From Tenericutes bacterium ADurb.Bin239 (lineage in GTDB: Bacteria; Bacillota_I; Bacilli_A; RFN20; CAG-826): 49,372 bases of DNA. The stretch is from NCBI GenBank assembly GCA_002069815.1, contig MWCB01000010.1:1-49372 (forward strand), in the 5' to 3' direction. Of this stretch, positions 25,287 through 34,185 are shown in pieces. Position 1 is the stretch's first letter. Each line of letters starts with the position of its first letter. A model generated the notes under the pieces. It was not told the DNA's origin, searched no databases, and saw nothing but the letters and a program-made list of their open reading frames with translations. A program made the translations under genes and the position numbers.

Positions 25287-25301
25287 TCAAGTTACCATGT
25301 A

Positions 25302-25310
25302 TGGTAAAAT
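25302..25310 (+). promoter_or_regulatory. Extended -10 promoter for a leaderless mutS transcript
   Basis: TGGTAAAAT is an extended -10 whose last base is 6 nt before the mutS ATG at 25317, so the A of ATG is the expected start. No ribosome site exists. TTGAAT (25279-25284) lies 20 nt upstream, too far for a standard -35. Confidence 0.6.
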
Positions 25311-25316
25311 GACACT

Positions 25317-27848
25317 ATGGGAAAAGAAAAGAAGAAAATCGTCTATACCCCGATGATTGAGCAATATTTGCAAATTAAACGGGAAAACCCTGGTATTTTA
25401 ATTATGTATCGTTTAGGGGATTTTTATGAATTCTTTTTTGAAGATGCCGAAATTGTATCAAAAGAACTGCAACTTGTATTAACAAAGCGAGCAGCTGGCA
25501 ATAATCGTAAAATACCAATGTGCGGTATCCCTCATCATGCTTACGGTCCTTATCTTGCTAAATTAATTGACGCTGGTCATAAGGTTGGGATTGTTGAACA
25601 AATGGAAGATGCAAGTTCAACAAAAGCAATAGTAAAACGGGAAATTATCCAAATCGTTACCCCTGGTTCTATTGTTGATTTTGAGGATGCGGAACATAAT
25701 TTTATCGCAGCGGTTGATGCTTACGCTGATTCATTTAATGTTAGTTACGCGGATGTTTCTACTGGTGATATTTTTGTCACAACTTTACCACGCGAAGAAA
25801 CAAGTTTAGTAAGTTATTTAAACGGATTAAACACTCGCGAAATTGTGGTTAGTCCACGGTTCAGTGATCGACTTCTAGGGGTTATTAAAACAAATATTAA
25901 TCTTGTAATATCCTTTGAAGACAACACCGCTATTGATGATGAATATAGCGACTTATTTAGTGAAGTGGTTGATGAGCGCGAACGCGAAGTAGCGGCGCGT
26001 CTTGTTAGTTATTTGACGCGTACTAAGAGACGACAATTATCGTATTTTAAGGCAATTACCGTGACAAAACCGCAGTCTTTCTTACAAATAGATGCTTTTT
26101 CACGTCTTAATTTAGAGTTAACAAGAACAATTCGCAATGAAACAAAGTATGGATCATTATTTTGGTTATTAGATGAAACGACAACGGCGATGGGCCGGCG
26201 TAAACTCAAAGATTTTATTATTCGTCCTTCGCGTGATTATGACGAAATTATTCGTCGTCAAAACATTGTCAATACTTTAATTGTTAATTTTGTAACACGC
26301 GCTGAAATTAAAGAGCATTTTAGAAGTATTTATGACTTAGAACGTATTGTCGCCCGCATTGCTTTTGGTAGTGCTAACCCACGTGATTTATTGCGGCTTA
26401 AGACCTCACTTATGGCTTTTGAAAAAGCCCGTAATCTTTTAGGGAAAATTCGCGAACCAGAAATTAGTGAACTCTATGACAAACTTGCGAGTAACGCACC
26501 ACTTATTACTTTACTTGAAAAAGCAATTGATGAAGACGCTCCATTACAAATTAGTGGTGGCGAAATATTTAAGTATGGATATTATGAGCCACTTGATGAA
26601 CTAATTGATTTATCGCATGGTGGTAAAAAATGGATTAGCGCTTTTGAAGAAAAAGAACGCATTCGTACCGGAATTAAAAATTTACGAATTGGTTATAATC
26701 GGGTATTTGGTTATTATATCGAGGTTAGTAATAGTAACTTAGATCAAGTTAAAGATGAATTCGGTTATATTCGAAAACAAACAACAAAAAATGGCGAACG
26801 CTTTATCAACGAAGCTTTAAAAGAACAAGAAACACTCATTTTAAGTGCAGAAGAACGCCGCCAACAGTTAGAAAGAGAATTATTTATCGCCTTATTAAAT
26901 GAGTTGCAAAAATCGACAAGATTATTACAACAAAGCGCCGATGTTATTAGTGAAATTGATGTCTTTATTTCGTTAGCGGAAGTTGCCGTCGCAAATAATT
27001 ATGTGCGTCCTAAGTTTAATGATGAACGCGTTATTGATGTTAAAGAAGCGCGACACCCCGTTTTAAGTAAGTTGCTCAAAGAACACGCCTTTGTCGCTAA
27101 TGATATTGCGTTAGATGAAACAATCGATATTGTAATTATTACTGGTCCTAATATGGGTGGCAAGTCCACTCTTATGCGTCAATTAGCGCTCATCGTTATT
27201 ATGGCGCAGATGGGAAGTTTTGTTCCGGCGAGTAGTGCAAATTTAATGATCTTTGATCAAATCTTTACCCGAATTGGGGCAAGCGACGACTTAATTAGTG
27301 GCCAATCTACTTTCATGGTTGAGATGATAGAAGCAAATTACGCGTTACGAAAAGCAACCCCGAATTCGCTATTATTATTTGATGAAATTGGACGTGGAAC
27401 CGCAACGTATGATGGGATGGCATTAGCATATGCAATGCTTGAATACATTGCCAAAAAACTTAAAGTTAAAACTTTATTTAGCACTCACTATCATGAAATT
27501 ACTTCCATTGATGAACATTATTCAAATATTAAAAACATTCATGTTGAAGTTAAGGAAGTTGAAACTAATGTCACTTTCCTTTATAAAATTAAGCCAGGGC
27601 CAATGAATAAGAGTTATGGTATTAATGTTGCTCGCCTAGCGGGATTACCGCTTGAAATATTAAGTAGTGCGCAAGCACATTTACAAACGTTTATTGCAAA
27701 TAATACTGGTCAAGCGCCAACGAAAACGGAATATGTGCCATTAAAACCATTATGGTATACACAGTTAGAAAATTTAAAGATTGAAGAAATGACTCCCCTC
27801 GATGCCCTTATTCTTTTAAAGAAAATTAAGGACGAAGGTTTTAAATAA
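25317..27848 (+). CDS. mutS: DNA mismatch repair protein MutS
   Basis: MutS recognises mismatches as a dimer and signals through ATP. The 843-residue protein has the N-terminal mismatch-binding motif (MYRLGDFYEFFFEDA, with the Phe-x-Glu intercalating element present as FYEFF), connector, core and clamp domains, and a C-terminal ATPase with ITGPNMGGKST (Walker A), LLLFDEIGRGTATYDGMA (Walker B and signature) and STHYHEIT. It is standard MutS1 rather than MutS2, which would carry a Smr domain. mutL starts on its stop codon. Apparently no leader or ribosome site. Confidence 0.98.
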   Translation: MGKEKKKIVYTPMIEQYLQIKRENPGILIMYRLGDFYEFFFEDAEIVSKELQLVLTKRAAGNNRKIPMCGIPHHAYGPYLAKLIDAGHKVGIVEQMEDASSTKAIVKREIIQIVTPGSIVDFEDAEHNFIAAVDAYADSFNVSYADVSTGDIFVTTLPREETSLVSYLNGLNTREIVVSPRFSDRLLGVIKTNINLVISFEDNTAIDDEYSDLFSEVVDEREREVAARLVSYLTRTKRRQLSYFKAITVTKPQSFLQIDAFSRLNLELTRTIRNETKYGSLFWLLDETTTAMGRRKLKDFIIRPSRDYDEIIRRQNIVNTLIVNFVTRAEIKEHFRSIYDLERIVARIAFGSANPRDLLRLKTSLMAFEKARNLLGKIREPEISELYDKLASNAPLITLLEKAIDEDAPLQISGGEIFKYGYYEPLDELIDLSHGGKKWISAFEEKERIRTGIKNLRIGYNRVFGYYIEVSNSNLDQVKDEFGYIRKQTTKNGERFINEALKEQETLILSAEERRQQLERELFIALLNELQKSTRLLQQSADVISEIDVFISLAEVAVANNYVRPKFNDERVIDVKEARHPVLSKLLKEHAFVANDIALDETIDIVIITGPNMGGKSTLMRQLALIVIMAQMGSFVPASSANLMIFDQIFTRIGASDDLISGQSTFMVEMIEANYALRKATPNSLLLFDEIGRGTATYDGMALAYAMLEYIAKKLKVKTLFSTHYHEITSIDEHYSNIKNIHVEVKEVETNVTFLYKIKPGPMNKSYGINVARLAGLPLEILSSAQAHLQTFIANNTGQAPTKTEYVPLKPLWYTQLENLKIEEMTPLDALILLKKIKDEGFK

Positions 27849-29602
27849 TGGGCAAGATTATTTTACTAGATAATGAGCTCGCTAATCAGATTGCGGCGGG
27901 GGAGGTAATTGAAAGACCGAGTTCAGTTGTTAAAGAGTTAATAGAAAATAGTATTGATGCTGGCGCCACGAAGATTGATATTTTTATTGTCGAAGCTGGT
28001 CGCAAGGAAATAATTGTCCAAGATAATGGAAGCGGGATTGATAAAGATGAGTTACCGCTTGCTTTTGCTCGTCACGCTACAAGTAAAATATACACAACTT
28101 TTGATCTCTTCCGGATTAGAACTTTAGGTTTTAGAGGCGAAGCGCTTCCTAGTATTGCTTCAATTGCTAAAGTTAAAGTGGAAACCGCCACTAGGGAAAA
28201 AGGTGGAGTTATGGCAACAATTGAAGATGGGGAGATTGAAATTGTTCCAAGAGCCGCTAGTGTGGGTACTAAGATTACAGTTACAGAATTATTTTACAAC
28301 ACCCCAGCACGGCTAAAATATTTAAAACTTGATTATACTGAAAATGCCGTAACCCTTGATGTTGTTACTAAAATCGCTTTGGCGCACCCTGATATTAGTT
28401 TTAGTTTAACTTTTGATGATAAATTACGGTTCCGCACAAGTGGGCGCGGTAGTTTAGAAGAAACAATTTTAAATATCTATGGTTTAACTTATGTTAAAAA
28501 TTTATTACCCATTAAAGTTAAAACAAATGATTTTACGATTATGGGCTTTTTAGGGAACACTAACTTAGTGCGTTCTAATCGTTATGGTATTATCACGAAC
28601 TTAAATGGTCGTAATGTATATATGCCAAAAGTCCAGAGCGCAATTATTGAAGCCTATCACGGTTTTATAGCGCCCACGCGTTACCCGTTTGTTATCTTAA
28701 ATCTTGAAATTGAACCAGAACTTGTGGATGTAAATGTTCATCCCACGAAAAAAGAAGTTCGTTTTTCAAAAGAAGAAGACTTACGCAACGTCTTACTAAA
28801 ACAAATCCCATTAGCGTTAAGAACTGAAGCCTTTATTCCGCGTGACCCGCATAAAAAAGTGGAACCAATCCCTAGTGCTATTGCCGAAGGAACTTATGCT
28901 GAACAACTTATCTTTGATTTACCGCTTGGTGATGACTTTAAAGAATTACCAATAAGTGATAATGATGAAAAAGAAATTATTAAAACACCAACCATTGAGA
29001 CAATCACAGAAACTGACGCTTTCTTTGTTAATCCAGTCGCGGCAATTCATAACACATACCTCATATGTGAAGTAAATGACGGTGGATTTTGGTTAGTGGA
29101 TCAACACGCTGCCCATGAGCGTATAAATTACGAGAAATTTCAAAGAATATTAAATGAAAACTTAACCACAAGACCATTATTAGTGCCTGAACTTTTATCA
29201 TTTGGTCATAGTGAAATTACATTATTTACTCCTGAAGTCTTTGACATCTTAAAAGATTTAGGAGTGGAAGCGGAATTATTTGGGCCAAACACTATTCGAG
29301 TAACCGCTGTTCCTAATTGGGCGGGGGAATATGACGAACGTATTTATATCCAAGATATTATTGATCAAGTCATTAATGATAAGCGCTTAAATCAAGAACT
29401 TTTACGAGCAAACGCGATTGCTACTATGGCATGCAAGGCTTCCATTAAAGCAAATCATCGTTTAACAATTTTAGAAATGCAACACTTAATTCAAGAATTA
29501 TTAATGTGTGATAACCCTTATAGTTGTCCGCATGGTAGACCGACAATCATAAAGTTTACCCGTTATGAACTTGAACGAATGTTTAAGAGGACTGGCACAT
29601 GA
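27848..29602 (+). CDS. mutL: DNA mismatch repair endonuclease MutL
   Basis: The 584-residue protein has the GHKL ATPase motifs (NSIDAGATKIDI, DNGSGI, RGFRGEALPSIAS) at the N-terminus and a C-terminal domain with the endonuclease motif DQHAAHERINYE (DQHA-x2-E-x4-E), MACKASIKAN and CPHGRPT. It is therefore the nicking form of MutL, used in bacteria without MutH/Dam strand discrimination. The linker is short. It overlaps mutS (TAATG) and miaA (ATGA). Confidence 0.97.
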   Translation: MGKIILLDNELANQIAAGEVIERPSSVVKELIENSIDAGATKIDIFIVEAGRKEIIVQDNGSGIDKDELPLAFARHATSKIYTTFDLFRIRTLGFRGEALPSIASIAKVKVETATREKGGVMATIEDGEIEIVPRAASVGTKITVTELFYNTPARLKYLKLDYTENAVTLDVVTKIALAHPDISFSLTFDDKLRFRTSGRGSLEETILNIYGLTYVKNLLPIKVKTNDFTIMGFLGNTNLVRSNRYGIITNLNGRNVYMPKVQSAIIEAYHGFIAPTRYPFVILNLEIEPELVDVNVHPTKKEVRFSKEEDLRNVLLKQIPLALRTEAFIPRDPHKKVEPIPSAIAEGTYAEQLIFDLPLGDDFKELPISDNDEKEIIKTPTIETITETDAFFVNPVAAIHNTYLICEVNDGGFWLVDQHAAHERINYEKFQRILNENLTTRPLLVPELLSFGHSEITLFTPEVFDILKDLGVEAELFGPNTIRVTAVPNWAGEYDERIYIQDIIDQVINDKRLNQELLRANAIATMACKASIKANHRLTILEMQHLIQELLMCDNPYSCPHGRPTIIKFTRYELERMFKRTGT

Positions 29603-30480
29603 TTTTTGTTATTGGAGGAGTAACTGCAAGTGGTAAAAGTGATCTAGCGTTTCGTCTTGCTAAAGCTATCAACGGAATTGTTATAAACGCTGATGCTTTT
29701 GCTTTTTACAAGGAGTTAGAAATAGGGACAGCTAAGCCAAGCGCGGAAGAGTTAAACGCTGTTCCAACTTTTTTATTTAATAATATTTCATTAGATGAAC
29801 GCTTTTCAATATACAACTATCAAAAAGAAGCACGAGCTATATTAACTAAATATCACGCTGAAAATATACCCATTATATTTGTCGGAGGTAGTGGTCTTTA
29901 CTTAAAAGCGGTTCTTTACAACTATAATTTACAACCGGAAAAAGAATTGATAATAGAAGATGACCCCAATATCAGTAACGAAACATTACATCAAGAACTA
30001 GTACTTTTAGATCCAAAAGCCGCAGCGAAAATTCACCCTAACAACCGGAAAAGAGTACTTCGCGCGCTCGCCATTATCCGCGCGCATGATAAAACCAAGA
30101 CCGAGATGGAAAAAGCAACTACAAATACACCAGTTTTCCCATATATCATGATTTGTCTTGATAAAGAAAACGAAGTGCTTTATCGTGATATCGAAACAAG
30201 AACAAAACTTATGTTTGATAAAGGATTGAAAAAGGAAGCACTAGCATTAAATGCAAAATACTCGCAAAATGCGCAGGGAATGCAAGCAATTGGTTATAAA
30301 GAGATATTACAAAATCCAGGTATAAGTGATAAAGAACTAATGGATTTAATATCACTTAGAACAAGGCAATACGCCAAACGGCAACGCACTTTCTTTCGTC
30401 ATCAATTTAAGGCTAAATGGTTTACTGATGCGGATGAAGCATATGAATATTTATTAGAAAAGTATGAGGAATTAAAATGA
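29599..30480 (+). CDS. miaA: tRNA dimethylallyltransferase MiaA
   Basis: Transfers dimethylallyl to A37 of tRNAs reading U-starting codons, the step before MiaB. The 293-residue protein has the P-loop GGVTASGKSD, the IGTAKPS motif, the VGGSGLYLKA segment and the C-terminal RTRQYAKRQRTFFR region. The catalytic Asp segment reads NADAFAFY where the family has (S/A)DSxxxY, so the usual Ser after the catalytic Asp is Ala. mutS-mutL-miaA is a common cluster. It overlaps fhs by 4 nt. Confidence 0.95.
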   Translation: MIFVIGGVTASGKSDLAFRLAKAINGIVINADAFAFYKELEIGTAKPSAEELNAVPTFLFNNISLDERFSIYNYQKEARAILTKYHAENIPIIFVGGSGLYLKAVLYNYNLQPEKELIIEDDPNISNETLHQELVLLDPKAAAKIHPNNRKRVLRALAIIRAHDKTKTEMEKATTNTPVFPYIMICLDKENEVLYRDIETRTKLMFDKGLKKEALALNAKYSQNAQGMQAIGYKEILQNPGISDKELMDLISLRTRQYAKRQRTFFRHQFKAKWFTDADEAYEYLLEKYEELK

Positions 30481-32081
30481 AAAAAATACGGCACATTCTT
30501 GAAGTTGGAAAAGCAATCAACTTAAAACCCGAAGATTTAATAATGTATGGCGATAACAAAGCCAAGATTAAAGAACCTTTTAAAAATCTTAATCCCAACG
30601 GTAAATTAGTACTAGTGACCGCTATTACACCAACGCCCGCTGGCGAAGGTAAAACGACAATGTCAATTGCCCTTCAAGATGCGCTTTGGCGCGTGGGAAC
30701 CCCTAGTTTACTTTGTTTACGGGAACCGTCGTTAGGACCTGTCTTTGGTATTAAAGGTGGGGCAACAGGCGCGGGGAAGGCTAAACTTTATCCAAGTGAT
30801 GATATTAATCTGCACTTTACTGGTGATATTCACGCGCTTACTTCAAGTATTAATCTCATTGCGGCCGTTATTGATAATCATATTTTTCAAGGTAATGCAT
30901 TAAAGTTAGATCCTAAACGTATTACATGGAAAAGAGTATTAGATATTAATGACCGTGGTTTGCGTAAAGTACGGATTAACCAAGGTAAAGGAAATGGTGT
31001 TCCGCGTTGTGAAGAATTTCAAATTACAGTTGCCAGTGAATTAATGGCGATTATGTGTTTAGCAACTGATCCTGATGATTTTATTCGTCGTACCAAAGAT
31101 GTCATCATTGGTTACACGTATGAAGGTGAAATAGTAAGACTTGCGGCGCTAGAAATAGAAGATGCGATTATGCATTTAATGCACCAAGCTTTATTACCCA
31201 ACTTAGTGCAAACCTTAGAAGGTAATCCAGTTTTTATTCACGGTGGTCCCTTTGCCAATATTGCTCATGGTTGTAATTCAATTATTGCCACGAAATATGC
31301 CCTTAGTAAGGCACCCATTGTTATTACAGAAGCTGGGTTTGCTAGTGAATTAGGGGCGGAGAAATTTTTCAATATTAAATGTCGCGCTGCTGATTTTAAA
31401 CCTAACCTTACAGTCATAGTAGCTACAATTAAGGCGTTGAAGATGCATGGTGGTGTCGAACTTAGCGCGCTGCAGGAAGAAAATACAGAAGCGTTATTAA
31501 GAGGATTGGATAATTTACAACAACACCATGAAAACTTAAGTTTATTTGGGGTAAAAGTGCTTGTCGCCCTTAATCTCTTCGATAATGATTTCCCACGTGA
31601 AATTGAACTTTTTGAAAAAGAAATGAAAAGACGAGGTTATAAATATTCGCTAGTAAGCTCGGTTAGTAAGGGAAGTGAAGGTGGGATTGATTACGCTAAT
31701 AAAGTAAAGGCTTTATTAGAAGAAGAAACGCACTTTAAATTTCTATATGACACGAATAAACCAATTACTGAAAAGATTGAAATCATTTGTAAAAAACTAT
31801 ATCGCGCTAGTGGAATTAAATATAGTAAGAAAGCGTTACGTGAACTTGAACTTATAAATGCCCAAGGATTCGACAAACTACCGGTTTGTATGGCTAAGAC
31901 CCCGTTATCATTTAGCGATAATCCGCAACTTAAAAATGCTCCTCGCGATTTTAACATTACTATTCGTGAATTTAGATTAAGTGCTGGCGCTCGTTTTGTG
32001 GTGGCCTTGACTGGTAAAGTGTTAACCATGCCAGGTCTTCCCAAAGTTCCCGCCGCGGTAAGAATGAAAGAGGTTCGCTAA
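30477..32081 (+). CDS. fhs: Formate-tetrahydrofolate ligase
   Basis: ATP-dependent synthesis of 10-formyl-tetrahydrofolate from formate. The 534-residue protein shows the ATP-site motif PTPAGEGKTT, REPSLGPVFGIKGGATGAGK, the TGDIHALTSS motif and the C-terminal VVALTGKVLTMPGLP segment. It is slightly shorter than the usual 550-560. It is embedded in the mismatch-repair/tRNA-modification operon with an ATGA overlap, and the DUF951 gene starts on its stop. It supplies folate one-carbon units for purines and initiator tRNA formylation. Confidence 0.97.
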   Translation: MKKIRHILEVGKAINLKPEDLIMYGDNKAKIKEPFKNLNPNGKLVLVTAITPTPAGEGKTTMSIALQDALWRVGTPSLLCLREPSLGPVFGIKGGATGAGKAKLYPSDDINLHFTGDIHALTSSINLIAAVIDNHIFQGNALKLDPKRITWKRVLDINDRGLRKVRINQGKGNGVPRCEEFQITVASELMAIMCLATDPDDFIRRTKDVIIGYTYEGEIVRLAALEIEDAIMHLMHQALLPNLVQTLEGNPVFIHGGPFANIAHGCNSIIATKYALSKAPIVITEAGFASELGAEKFFNIKCRAADFKPNLTVIVATIKALKMHGGVELSALQEENTEALLRGLDNLQQHHENLSLFGVKVLVALNLFDNDFPREIELFEKEMKRRGYKYSLVSSVSKGSEGGIDYANKVKALLEEETHFKFLYDTNKPITEKIEIICKKLYRASGIKYSKKALRELELINAQGFDKLPVCMAKTPLSFSDNPQLKNAPRDFNITIREFRLSAGARFVVALTGKVLTMPGLPKVPAAVRMKEVR

Positions 32082-32302
32082 TGGCTTCAATAATCAAGGT
32101 TGCTTTATATGATGAAATTGAAATGAAAAAGCCACATCCATGTGTGCATCGTTCAAATCGTTTTCAAGTTGTTATGCTTGGTGCCGATTTAAAACTTCAA
32201 TGCCAAGGCTGTGGAAATATTGTTTTAATTAGTCGAATAAAATTTAATCAAAGATTTAAGAGACACATTGCAAGCCATGATACGATAATTTTTAATAAAT
32301 AG
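32081..32302 (+). CDS. DUF951 family protein
   Basis: A 73-residue protein with the DUF951 pattern: MKKPHPCVHRSNRFQVVMLG, then GADLKLQCQGCGN and a basic end with FNQRFKRHI. Three Cys (PC, and CxxC within QCQGCG) suggest a small metal-binding or nucleic-acid-binding fold. The function of the family is unknown to me; in other Bacillota it often sits near parB or ychF. Here it starts at the fhs stop codon and closes the mutS-mutL-miaA-fhs gene string. Confidence 0.85.
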   Translation: MASIIKVALYDEIEMKKPHPCVHRSNRFQVVMLGADLKLQCQGCGNIVLISRIKFNQRFKRHIASHDTIIFNK

Positions 32303-32330
32303 TTTTTTATTTGTAAAGTAGGAGGTCCCT

Positions 32331-32954
32331 ATTTTACAAGTTATAAATGTATGTAAGAGTTTTGATGATAAAGAAGTATTACGCAATCTCTCGTATACTT
32401 TTAAAGTTGGAAAACTCTATGTTATTGTCGGTTATTCAGGCAGCGGGAAATCGACTTTTTTACATATTTTAGCTCAATATATTCCGCGGAGTGACGGCTC
32501 AATAATATTTAATAATCGCAATATATCGCGTGAAGATGTAACGCTAATACTACAACAACCTTATTTTTTAGGTGATCTAAGAATAATTGATAATCTTAAA
32601 ATTGGATTTCTATTCCGCAAAACAAGAAATAATAAAATAATACGGAATACCGCTAAAACACTGCAAATTAGCCATATTTTGCGGCGAAGAGTTAATGTTT
32701 GTAGTGGTGGGGAGAAGGCACGAGCTAATATTCTACGTGGTCTTATTGAAAATAAACCGGTTGTGTTAGTCGATGAACCAACCGCCCATCTTGATCTTAA
32801 AAATAGTCAAATAGTGGCTAATCTTCTTTATAAGCATTGCACCACCAAAATTGTAATAGTAACCACCCACCAACCTTCATTATTTAGGTTTAGTAATACT
32901 ATCTTCTTAAAAATTAAGGAAGGTTCTTTTTATGAAAATAATAACATTTCTTAA
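32331..32954 (+). CDS. ABC transporter ATPase, apparent ATT start codon
   Basis: A 207-residue nucleotide-binding subunit. It has Walker A GYSGSGKST (about residue 35), Q-loop LQQPYF, signature VCSGGEKAR, Walker B VVLVDEPTAHLD and the switch His in VTTHQPS. The reading frame is open from the TAG at 32319, but no ATG, GTG or TTG occurs before 32679, which is past Walker A. ATT at 32331 is 5 nt after a perfect AGGAGG (32320-32325) and is followed by LQVINVCKSF, the normal start of such ATPases (MLxVxNVxKSF). I therefore place the start at ATT, as known for infC. Sequencing error is the alternative. It pairs with the permease gene that overlaps its end. Confidence 0.85.
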   Translation: MLQVINVCKSFDDKEVLRNLSYTFKVGKLYVIVGYSGSGKSTFLHILAQYIPRSDGSIIFNNRNISREDVTLILQQPYFLGDLRIIDNLKIGFLFRKTRNNKIIRNTAKTLQISHILRRRVNVCSGGEKARANILRGLIENKPVVLVDEPTAHLDLKNSQIVANLLYKHCTTKIVIVTTHQPSLFRFSNTIFLKIKEGSFYENNNIS

Positions 32955-34185
32955 GGTCATTTTTAACTTATATAAAAGAAATATTAAAAAGAATCGGTTA
33001 ATGGTTATCTTTATGATTTTTACAAATTTGACCCTTATGCTTTTCTTTGTGTTTTTCGCTAGCAGTGAAGTTCTTGTTGACACGCTATCAAGTAATTATT
33101 TAGAACATTTAAGTGTAGATGTTTCGCTTTATGAATCATTACCCACAAACAATGAACTTATTAATGTAAAAACATATCGACGTCCATCTATTGATTATTT
33201 AAATTCAATGATGAAAGTAATAGATAACTTTACGATTAGACCTGATTATTCTCCCTTACTTAGGGAAAAGAACATAAATATTTTAGATAAAGAAGTGCCA
33301 AATGTATTAATTATTATTCTTGGTGGTGGCAAAAAAGAAATAGGTATTAATACTACTCTGTACAATGAACTACAAAACCTTGTATCAGTTAAAGATGAAG
33401 AGATATTATTTAACTTTTACTTAAAAACGACGCTATTTATTGAAGAAGAAATAGTAATTGACTATCACACGCAGTTTCCTATCAGTTATATTTATGATGA
33501 ACCAACTTATTTTTCTGTTCCTAAACTGTACATTTCCCAAACTGTTATTGACGCAACAATGGGAAGTATATTTATAAAACCAGGGCTAACTCTCAATAAT
33601 TATTTATTAAATATAAACGATGATCATGAATTATCTAATTACAGATACCGCTGTCATTTTAAGGATGAAGAACAAAAACAAAAGTTTATGATGATTGTTA
33701 AAGCGGTGAGTAATAGTGAAAGAGGCATTGAAGTAAGTGGTGATTATATTAACAAAATTGATAGTTTTACCGCATTGTATGACTATTTAAACATTTTAAT
33801 GAAATTATTCTTAGCCTTTGTTATTATTGGAAGTATTGTTATTTATGTTGTCATTGCGCATACGTCACTCTTGACCATTTTAAGACAAATGGCGCTTTTT
33901 GCTATTCTAGGGGCAAGCAAGAACCATTTATATGATATTTATTTTTTGCTAATCTTTTTAAATTTCTTTTTAAGTTTAGTAAGTTACTTGATAGTACCTT
34001 TCCTAATGCCCTTTCTTAGTTTGATATTGTATAAACTGCTTGGAGTATATGTACCATTAACTCTAAATTACACAATGCTTTTTTTAATGACTGGCGCTAA
34101 CTTTGTTTTGTTGTTTGTCTTAATTACAGTCATATTTGTGATAAATATGCGGCGCCCATTATTGTATTTATTAATTGATGATTGA
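32932..34185 (+). CDS. FtsX-type ABC transporter permease
   Basis: A 417-residue membrane protein with one N-terminal transmembrane segment (about 23-45), an extracellular domain of about 230 residues and three C-terminal segments (about 288-310, 335-365, 378-405). LRQMALFAILGASKNHLYDI after the second segment is the FtsX/MacB-family cytosolic loop. AAGGAAGG lies 8 nt before the ATG, within the ATPase gene. It is likely the membrane partner of the small ATPase at 32331. The substrate is not evident. Confidence 0.85.
   Translation: MKIITFLKVIFNLYKRNIKKNRLMVIFMIFTNLTLMLFFVFFASSEVLVDTLSSNYLEHLSVDVSLYESLPTNNELINVKTYRRPSIDYLNSMMKVIDNFTIRPDYSPLLREKNINILDKEVPNVLIIILGGGKKEIGINTTLYNELQNLVSVKDEEILFNFYLKTTLFIEEEIVIDYHTQFPISYIYDEPTYFSVPKLYISQTVIDATMGSIFIKPGLTLNNYLLNINDDHELSNYRYRCHFKDEEQKQKFMMIVKAVSNSERGIEVSGDYINKIDSFTALYDYLNILMKLFLAFVIIGSIVIYVVIAHTSLLTILRQMALFAILGASKNHLYDIYFLLIFLNFFLSLVSYLIVPFLMPFLSLILYKLLGVYVPLTLNYTMLFLMTGANFVLLFVLITVIFVINMRRPLLYLLIDD

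Noticed and set aside
31588..31604. Second parS-like CACGTG site in fhs
   Set aside because: Only about 11 of 16 consensus positions match, which is expected by chance for a CACGTG hexamer.
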